Shown piece after piece: positions 57,177-64,000 of a stretch of DNA of 64,000 nucleotides. The notes under the pieces are model-generated. The model searched no databases and was not told the origin of the DNA. It was given only the letters and a program-made list of their open reading frames with translations. Position 1 is the stretch's first letter; each line of letters begins with the position of its first letter. A program made the position numbers and the translations under genes. Source of the DNA: Aradus depressus (Eukaryota > Arthropoda > Insecta > Hemiptera > Aradidae); the NCBI GenBank assembly GCA_963662175.1, contig OY759217.1, forward strand, positions 52,242,108 through 52,306,107, in the 5' to 3' direction.

Positions 57177-60100
57177 GCAGCGTGACGGTCTTCATGTGTG
57201 GCAACACAACATGAATAGGCGCAGAATCGTTGCTGCGGAAGTACGGCACCTGGTATCCCAGGAGAACATCCAGGTACTTGCTCTCCAGGAGCCATATTGC
57301 GTTAGAGGCGCCGTGGCAGGCCTAGGCACCGGCCACAGGATTATGGTTGGGGCGAGGGACAACCAGCGGCCTATGGCCGCACTGGTTGTGACTGACCCCC
57401 TGATGGACGTGATGGCACTCCACCATCTGTCTACCAGCCATATGGTAGTGGCCTGTGTCAGGCATGCAAACGTGAGCTGCTATGTCATCAGCGGGTACTT
57501 CCCCCCTTCTGAGGACATAGAACGACAGTTAGGCCACTTGGATCATATACTTGATGAACTCGAGGGGGGCAACGTGATCATCTTGGCGGATGTTAATTCC
57601 TGGTCAGTCGCCTGGGGATCGGCTCGCACCGATCGCCGGGGTGGCAGGTTACTGGATGTGATAGCCCGCCATGATCTTCGCATTGTCAACGACCCGGACT
57701 CCCCACCCACATTTCGTGGTGCAATGGGAGAATCCCATATAGATGTCACACTTGTGTCCGGCGGACTAGGCCAGGCTGTGGGAGGATGGCGTGTCAGAGA
57801 AGTCACATCTAGCGACCATTGCGTCATAGATGTTCAGCTCTTTGACCCGGGTCTTCCAGTGGTCAGGCCTAGAGACCCGCGCTTTGCTACACGCAAGGCC
57901 ATCTCGGACGCCTTTGTGACCGCCGTTGCTACCTACTCCTGTGACGAGGATTGGGAAGGCCTCGGGAGCGTTGACCCTGTTGACCAGATCGAGGAGGGAG
58001 TCGAACAGCTCGGAAGTATATTACTCCGAGCTGCCGATGAAACCATCCCCAGGAAGGTGAACAGGCTCAAAAAGGTTCCCTGGTGGAGTGAGGAGCTTAC
58101 CCTCGCTAAGAGGGTTGTATACCGCGCCAGGCGTAGGTACCAACGGTGCGGGAATCCCCTTCTGAAGGTGTTAAGGCGGGAAGAGTACCGACAACTGAAT
58201 AATGCCTACAACCGAAGCATCGCCACTGCGAAGAAGGTAAGTTGGAGGAATTTCATAGAGGAGGAGAGTGTCAGAAACCCGTGGGGGATCCCTTACCGGG
58301 TCGTCACCGGGAGGCTCAGGCCGGTCGCCCCTGTGGCCTCCATCAGGGACGGGGACGTTTACGCCTTGTCCCTGGAGGAGGCAGGACGGATGTACCTGGG
58401 AGTGGCCTTTCCGGCGGACGACCCGACGGAAGATACCCCCGCCCAGGTAATAATCAGAGAGACTGCCCGTGCCCTGCCGGATACGGAGGACGCTCCGGAC
58501 TGGGACGAATTAGATTTGAGTCTGGCGGTTGGGAAGCAGAGGAATGGCGGCGCCCCTGGGATGGATCTCATAGACGCCGCCATGATCAAGAAGGCATTCC
58601 CGGCCATAAAGGCGGATCTTCTTCACCTGGTAAACTCCTGCCTAAGGACTGGCCACTTCCCGAGTGCTTGGAAACGTGCACTTGTGTGCACGTTTGTCAA
58701 GCCTGGGGACAGGGACCTCTCCTTGGTGGGTAGCTATAGACCGATCAGTCTACTCCCAGTCTCCGGCAAGGTGTTGGAGACTCTGATTCTCTCAGGAATT
58801 CGAGCCCGGGTACAGGCCTTCGTATCGCACAGACAATTCGGATGCATGAGGGGCAGATCCGCTGAGGATGCGTTGAGAATGCTGAGGGCGGATGTCGGGG
58901 AGGGCAGAGGGAAATACTCTCTCTGTATCTTCTTCGACATAGCCGCGGCCTTCGACTGCGCCTGGTGGCCTGCCATTCTCTTGCGACTACGGTCTGTGGG
59001 AATTCCCAGGAACCTATTCGGGCTCATCTCCAGCTTCCTCAGCGAACGCTCTGCGACGGTGAGGCAGCAATTCACCAGCACTACAGCGAACGTCACCAGG
59101 GGGTGTCCCCAGGGCTCGGTCCTCGGACCAACACTCTGGAACATCCTCTTTGACGGACTGCTTCGTGACCTCGAGACTCGTGGACTCAAGGCAATAGCCT
59201 ATGTCGACGACCTAGTGGTCACGGTGCACGCTGACAGTCGAGCTACTTTGACTGCCCGAGCCCAAGCCGCGATTGACGCTGCGGACACATGGTGCCGACT
59301 GAACAAGTTAACCCTCTCTCCCAGCAAGACAGCGGCCATGCTGATGAGAGGAAAAACTGACGCCCGCCACCCCCTGGTTCTTGCAGTGTACGGCCGACGC
59401 GTTGAGTTTCCGGCAGTGGTCACGTACCTAGGTGTGGGGATTGGGCCGGGATTCAACGTCACGCCCCACGCAGTTGCCATCAAGGATAAGACAACAGCTA
59501 CCTTTAGCGCTCTGAGCTACCTAGCCCGAGCGACATGGGGCCTCGGGTACTCCGCGTGTAAAACTATTTACGCCGGGGTCTTCGAGGCCGTAGCAAGATA
59601 CGGTGGGGTGATGCCACCATCCGGCAGCGTGCGTTGCTATTACAAGCTCAAAGAGCGGCCCTCCTCAGGGTTACCAAGGCCTACCGTACAGTTTCCACGG
59701 CTGCGCTGCAGGTGCTGGCGGGGGCTCCTCCCATAGACCTAGTCTTGGATGGAGCCGTCGCCTCTTACTTCTGTAGACGCGGCTTACCACTGGAAGCAGA
59801 CACGGACGTGGCCTTGCGTCAAGCCTTAGAGGAGGGGATGCAAGGACAGGCGAGACCGGAGCGCCTGAGGGGCATTGTCCAGGCATGGATTGTGGAAAGA
59901 TGGCAACGGCGTTGGGCGCAATCGACAGATGGCCGAACCACCTTCGCCTATTTCTCGAGCGTCCGGACGCGTCTTGACTCTCCATGGATACAACCAGACC
60001 ACTGGATGTCACAGGTGCTATCAGGTCACGGTGACTTCAGCGCCAAGCTCTTCTTCTTTAAGAGGAAGAACAGCCCTGCCTGCTCGTGTGGCGGCGTCGA

Positions 60101-60275
60101 GACTGCGGAACACGTAGTCCTCGACTGCCCGCTATACGACGGACCAAGGGCGGCGCTGATTCGCCGGACAGGATCGTACCTGGGACTGAATCTGCCGGGA
60201 CTGATGACGGAGACTGGCTACCCGGCTTTTGGTCGGTTCGTCTCCTCCTGGCGAAAAATTAAGAAAGCCTTCTAA
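57166..60275 (+). pseudogene. ORF2: endonuclease-reverse transcriptase of the R1-clade element, one frameshift
   Basis: About 1035 codons over two frames (57166 to ~59600, then to 60275). Endonuclease (residues 1-230): VWQHNMNRRR start, LALQEPYC, LADVNSWSVAWGS, SSDHCVID. RT (about 470-760): YRPISLLPVSGKVLE, QFGCMRGRSAEDAL, FFDIAAAFDCAWW, GCPQGSVLGPTLWN and the catalytic AYVDDLVV. C-terminus, in the second frame: CSCGGVETAEHVVLDCPLY zinc knuckle. The product nicks target DNA and copies element RNA from the nick. A single-base indel near 59600 (GATACGGTGGGGTGATG) breaks the frame; in a G-run it may be real or an assembly slip. Confidence 0.93.
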
Positions 60276-60555
60276 CCCGGTGCCGGGGGCCCCGCCGACC
60301 GCCGACAGGCGCTGCGGTGGCAGCCCCCGGCTCCGGGAGATAGGCAGACCAGAAGCCACCGAAGAGTCTCGAGCTCATTCGGCGCAATGAGGCGGCGAGG
60401 AACCAAGGACGACTGCCGACCGTAGCCATCGAGCCGGTCCACAGCCGTCCATAGCACCAAAAGTAAATTGTGAATAAAAACGGAGAGGTTACCCATTTCC
60501 CCGCCGAACAAATAGGGTGATGTGACCGACCCCCCCTCAGGGGGTCAGGGGCACC

Positions 60556-60558
<3 letters not shown>

Positions 60559-60607
<49 letters not shown>
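60559..60607 (+). repeat. Poly-A tail of the R1-clade element
   Basis: 49 consecutive A directly before the 3' target-site duplication, the mark of target-primed reverse transcription of a polyadenylated transcript. The preceding 3' UTR ends CCCCCTCAGGGGGTCAGGGG, a small GC-rich hairpin. Confidence 0.95.
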
Positions 60608-60611
<4 letters not shown>

Positions 60612-60945
60612 GTGCCGATGTCGTGGATTCCCAACAATCACCATCACGAGGAGCGGAAACATCAGGAATGAAAGCAACGCTGGACCGACTTATGGACGAG
60701 AATATCGACACAGCAAGTACAGGCGAGTCCGTATTAGCAAAGTTGATGAATATACACCCGATTTGAAAATCTCAAGTATCTCACGATATTTCCGAGATAC
60801 TTGTTATATTATAGAGGTTCCAGCATGGAAAGGGTGTATTGTCATGCCAGCGAATATGTATCGAGTGTCGGATATTGCCAGCCTTCCGGAGGACCAATGG
60901 TGGCGGAAAAGATTTTTGAATCTGCAATTTGCGTTACAGTATTGA
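60608..60945 (+). pseudogene. Unknown ORF, 3' part, downstream of the R1-clade insertion
   Basis: Resumes the interrupted frame after the target duplication: RQCRCR is read on both sides, then a Ser/Arg-rich stretch, then SSISRYFRDTCYIIEVPAWK and WWRKRFLNLQFALQY to the stop at 60943-60945. No domain recognised. A second frame open across the junction (through GDIPTGSADV) reads 59 codons, so the true coding frame is uncertain. The other frame at 60801-61100 is also open for 99 codons. Confidence 0.4.
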
Positions 60946-60951
60946 AACCTG

Positions 60952-61308
60952 ATGGTGAATTCGAAGGTGATGGACCTAATCAGCCTTCTCGAAAAGTCCG
61001 TCAAAGCGAACATCTCCTGGAAAACTATTTTGGCGTGGTGTTCGCGACACCTGATTTATCCATCATCCACTTGTACCAGCAGTGCATGGTTGTCAAGTGA
61101 ATTTAAACGTTTACTTCCAACTTTTTCAATTGTCAAAAATACATTGCAATTGTACCGTTTACATTTGTGTACATATTCCTTTATTGATATTTGTAAAATA
61201 CATTTGTCCTCAGACATTATAAAAATATATAATCGCCTACCCCCTGCGATTCGAAACATGCAGGACCTATCCGATAAGTTAGTAACAGCCCTTATGTATT
61301 TAGAATAA
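60952..61308 (+). CDS. Hypothetical ORF, 118 codons
   Basis: Open frame following the interrupted locus. Its end (DIIKIYNRLPPAIRNMQDLS) resembles the YN-LP-xIR motif at the C-terminus of many LINE reverse transcriptases and related element proteins, but nothing upstream in the frame supports a polymerase. It may be a relic of the same integrated element as the polymerase fragment at 53181. Confidence 0.25.
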   Translation: MVNSKVMDLISLLEKSVKANISWKTILAWCSRHLIYPSSTCTSSAWLSSEFKRLLPTFSIVKNTLQLYRLHLCTYSFIDICKIHLSSDIIKIYNRLPPAIRNMQDLSDKLVTALMYLE

Positions 61309-61337
61309 TGTACTGATACGATATTCTGTTTTTTTAG

Positions 61338-61543
61338 AAAAAAACAAGTTACTGCACTCAATGTGGTGTTGTGATGAGTGCGGAACACTCGTTATGCGGC
61401 TATTGCGAAGATGTCATGCTAACGGTTTGCATGTATGCAGAGCGGGTGGAGGCGAGGGGGGAAACGACAGGAGCAGCAGGTGTGGAGCATGACACGCCAG
61501 ACCCCTTTAATTGCGGGACAGGACACTTCAGGCTACTCAAGGA
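61338..61543 (+). CDS. Putative zinc-ribbon exon, copy 1
   Basis: After a strong acceptor (GTTTTTTTAG) the frame reads KKTSYCTQCGVVMSAEHSLC then GYCEDVMLTVC. The cysteines follow C-x2-C-x10-C-x2-C, a zinc-ribbon spacing. The same layout, in the same phase after a similar acceptor, occurs 357 bp downstream. The frame ends at TAA 61542-61544; a splice donor (GTAAGC) overlaps the stop. It is unclear whether this is a host gene or part of an element. Confidence 0.4.
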
Positions 61544-61694
61544 GTAAGCAGAATGGTGAGGCCGAGACAGTAGGAGGCAGTGGGTCCTATAATATGCATT
61601 TAATATTCATACAGTAATATGTTTATGTCTCTTATACATGTATCTCAGATGCAAGACATAAACATAAAGGTATGTGTAATATGCAATTTTTTAG

Positions 61695-61919
61695 AAAAAA
61701 AAAAGTTACTGCACTGGATGTGGAGGGATGATGGATTCGGCAGACTCATTATGCAGCCCATGTGAGGACGACATGATGTTAACAGCCTGCGTTGATCCGG
61801 AATGGGCAGAGGTAAGGAGGAAAAAGACAGGAGCCGGAGATGAGAAACAGGGCACGCCACACTCCTCAACAGAGGTACCGCAATGGCTGGGCAGAATGGT
61901 GACGCAGGGACGACGTTAG
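61695..61919 (+). CDS. Putative zinc-ribbon exon, copy 2
   Basis: The acceptor ATTTTTTAG is followed by KKKSYCTGCGGMMDSADSLC then SPCEDDMMLTAC, again C-x2-C-x10-C-x2-C. Compared with copy 1, the zinc-ribbon core is conserved while the tail has diverged, as expected if the ribbon is under constraint. A donor candidate (GCAGAG then GTAAGG) lies near 61811. Confidence 0.4.
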   Translation, partial: KKKSYCTGCGGMMDSADSLCSPCEDDMMLTACVDPEWAEVRRKKTGAGDEKQGTPHSSTEVPQWLGRMVTQGRR

Positions 61920-62363
61920 CGTACGTAAACTTTATAGCTTACATATAGATTTCAAAGTAAGTAATGCAAAATAGAAAGCTAACTGTGTGTAACTTCAGAG
62001 ATGAGCACTGGGAGAGTTGAGGCCCTCCAACGGTGAGGCAGGACAGTCAGAAAGAACATGGGAAACAACTGCACCATGATCACATATGTCAAAAGTAAGA
62101 CTTTAGAATGTATACACTGCCGAAAAGCATTGATAATTGAAAGAGATGTTACTAGTAACTAACCAAGTGTTTGTAGTAAAATATATATTGTGTGAATACC
62201 GTAATTCGCATGTAAATGTTGAGTGTCACCTGTAAGTGACAATGTGGCATTCCATCAACAACAGGCTCCAGCGCACCCAAATGCAGCCAATTGTTGTATT
62301 GTTGTTTTTAGTGGTTTTCATTCATAAATGTCAAAGTAAAATCAATTGTTATGTTTATTTCAG
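61920..62363. other. No feature recognised
   Basis: About 440 bp between the second zinc-ribbon exon and the piggyBac relic. No domain in any frame. A good acceptor (TTTATTTCAG) ends at 62363 and precedes the first piggyBac-like residues. Confidence 0.4.
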
Positions 62364-64000
62364 GATTCCATTGGACAGAATTATCGAGACGATTGAAAAT
62401 GGGGAGGATCTCGAGGACATAGAAATCACCATGTTTCCTCCAGCTGAGGATAGAAGGGTTAGTGAAGAAGACAGTGGTGACGAAATGGACTTTGATATGA
62501 ACCACCTTCCGTCTAGTATGCTAAGGGGTGAAGTCGAGGCAGAAATAGTGGCCAACTCAATGACCTTGTTGATGAAGATCGAGACAGTGACTTCTTTACA
62601 CCTGATGTTCCACCCAGTTCTCCTCATCAAGATGTTCACCAGAGCACCTCTCGTCAGGACCTCCATCCTAGCACCTCTCGTCAGGACCTCCATCCTAGCA
62701 CCTCTCGTCAGGACCTCCATCCTAGCACCTCTCGTCAGGACCTCCATCCTAGCACCTCTCGTCAGGACCTCCATCCTAGCACCTCTCGTCAGGACCTCCA
62801 TCCTAGCACCTCTCGTCAGGACCTCCATCCTAGCACCTCTCAGCTAGATGTTCAACAGAGTACATCTCACCATAATGTTCAACCAGCTACCTCCGCCTAC
62901 CAACGTTTCTCAGAACATAATACTACAAGCAATAAAAAAAAAAAAAAAAACGCAAGTCAAGAGCGCGTGCAAACAACAATGCTGCACCAACACCAGTTCT
63001 CTCGGACATGTGGAATATTCTTATAAATCAGTGCAAAACTAATTATGAACCTAGTTCCTATCTGACAATAGACGAGCAGCTGGTAGGCTTCAGAGGTAAA
63101 TGCCCGTTTAAAGTGTACATACCAAGCAAACCCAACAAATATGGGAATAAAATTATGATGCTTTGCGACCAAGCCACTCGCTATATGGTAAATGCAATAC
63201 CCTATCTAGGAAAAGGATCGACACCACCCAAGACACCAGCTGCTATTTATTTTACAAAATTTTTGGTTCAAACCGTATCTGGAACTAACCGCAACATAAC
63301 CAGGGATAACTGGTTTTCAAGAATTACACTTGCAGAAGAGCTTCTCTCAGATTATAAGCTCACATACATAGGCACAATAAAGCGAAACAAGCCTCATCTT
63401 CCACCAGAATTTATAGATATAAAGTATAAAAATGGTCAACCTGGATCTTCACTGTTTATTTTCAGGAAAGATATGACTGCAGTTTCGTATTTACCAAAAA
63501 AGAATAAAATTGTTTCATTGATTTCCACTCTTCACGATGACGATGCTATTCATCCAACGTGGTGGAGGTTGAGTGGATGCTTTTGACCAAATGTGTCAAA
63601 AAACCAACATAGGGAGGAAAACCAAGCGATGGAACGCGTGCATTTTTTATAACATGCTCAACATTGCATGTATTAATGCGTACATTGTTTACGTTCATAA
63701 TTTTTTTTTTTTAACCAATCCCGTAAAAACGTGATATCTGAAGCAAGAGGAAAAGAAGGAGAAAGAACTGGAGCTCCGGAGGAAAAAGAGAAAGGAAAGG
63801 AAAAACCGAAGAAGAAAACTGATCCCAAACCCATGACACGATTTGAGTTTATGATAAAATTATCTGAGGAACTCTCTACTCCCTGGATGCTGAAACGACT
63901 GAATACGCCGATCTCCAAACACCTACATCAGTCTATTTACAGATGTCTGTAGATGACTCCTCTTTCATCCGGAAAAGAAAGAAGAGAAGGAACGGGAAAT
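62364..64000 (+). pseudogene. PiggyBac-type transposase, decayed, runs past the window end
   Basis: An acidic N-terminal block (IIETIENGEDLEDIEI, EEDSGDEMDFD) follows a splice acceptor. After a repeat-expanded linker comes the DDE catalytic region: YLTIDEQLVGFRGKCPFKVY, IPSKPNKYG, MLCDQATRYMV, GTNRNITRDNWFSRI (second-Asp block) and YKLTYIGTIKRNKP, then near 63590 in another frame QMCQKTNIGRKTKRWN, FYNMLNIACINAYIVY. A later frame has TRFEFMIKLSEELSTPWM. At least three frameshifts are visible (about 62548, in the 17-A run at 62934-62950, and about 63585), so this copy is dead. In active elements the protein cuts and pastes at TTAA. Confidence 0.9.
62643..62850 (+). repeat. 27-bp coding minisatellite in the piggyBac linker
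   Basis: Seven identical 27-bp units start at 62643, 62670, 62697, 62724, 62751, 62778 and 62805, followed by a partial unit. In the transposase frame each unit encodes STSRQDLHP; the period is a multiple of three, so the frame is kept. The linker lies between the acidic N-terminus and the DDE domain. Identical units imply recent expansion. Confidence 0.95.

Larger units (their letters stand above)
54049..60607 (+). mobile_element. R1-clade non-LTR retrotransposon, near full length
   Basis: The 16-bp sequence GGCAGTGCCGATGTCG occurs at 54033-54048 and again at 60608-60623, immediately after a 49-A tail (60559-60607). This perfect target-site duplication fixes both ends and shows a recent insertion of 6.56 kb. 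Order: three small upstream ORFs (54062-55090), a leader, gag-like ORF1, ORF2 with endonuclease, RT and a C-terminal zinc knuckle, a GC-rich 3' UTR and poly-A. It is GC-rich against its surroundings. One frameshift near 59600 breaks ORF2. Confidence 0.93.

Noticed and set aside
62355..62828. 157-codon minus-strand frame of repeated MEVLTRGAR
   Set aside because: The antisense of the 27-bp repeat in the piggyBac linker.

Overview
This is eukaryotic nuclear DNA, almost certainly from an insect. It is AT-rich, its genes have introns, it carries tRNA-derived SINEs whose tails are CCTAA repeats (the complement of the insect telomere repeat TTAGG), and most of its length is transposons or satellite. 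A hemipteran is possible, but I cannot fix the order from sequence alone.

Three host genes are well supported. Ketohexokinase (plus strand, 5 coding exons, 24242-33767) has introns loaded with SINEs and a 1.6 kb minisatellite. V-ATPase subunit d/AC39 (minus strand, 7 coding exons, 36844-43646) assembles to exactly 353 codons plus a stop. The segment-polarity gene lines (plus strand, 45334-47109, single coding exon) diverges from the V-ATPase gene across a shared 5' region. Ketohexokinase and V-ATPase d are convergent.

Layout. 1-2748: 5' part of a Jockey-type non-LTR retrotransposon on the minus strand (gag-like ORF1, an extra 183-codon ORF, endonuclease start of ORF2). 2749-19276: a 16.5 kb satellite array with a 463-bp unit and a 134-bp sub-unit, containing a nearly identical ~5.95 kb block repeated at a 6752-bp step. 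19277-23325: retroelement debris and a degenerate hAT element with nested inverted repeats. 23351-33767: SINEs and the ketohexokinase gene. 33768-36843: intergenic, with a foldback element and a 30-G run. 36844-47109: V-ATPase d and lines. 47110-53180: intergenic DNA with RT debris, a SINE, MITEs and simple repeats. 53181-64000: a mobile-element graveyard. It holds a Polinton-like DNA polymerase B fragment, an unknown ORF split by a near-intact 6.6 kb R1-clade retrotransposon (perfect 16-bp target-site duplication and a poly-A tail), a tandemly duplicated zinc-ribbon exon, and a decayed piggyBac transposase that runs off the window.

The most interesting signals are three. (1) The 24-bp minisatellite in ketohexokinase intron 3 is one base plus the 8-bp target-site duplication plus the terminal inverted repeat of the hAT-like MITE at its right edge; the array appears to have grown out of a transposon/target junction. 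(2) The R1-clade element carries about 1.4 kb upstream of its gag ORF with three extra small ORFs (one with a hydrophobic N-terminus, one overlapping and ending in a hydrophobic segment), either as accessory genes or as a captured foreign RNA. (3) The Jockey-type element has an unexpected third ORF between gag and pol, joined to ORF2 by an overlapping stop/start.
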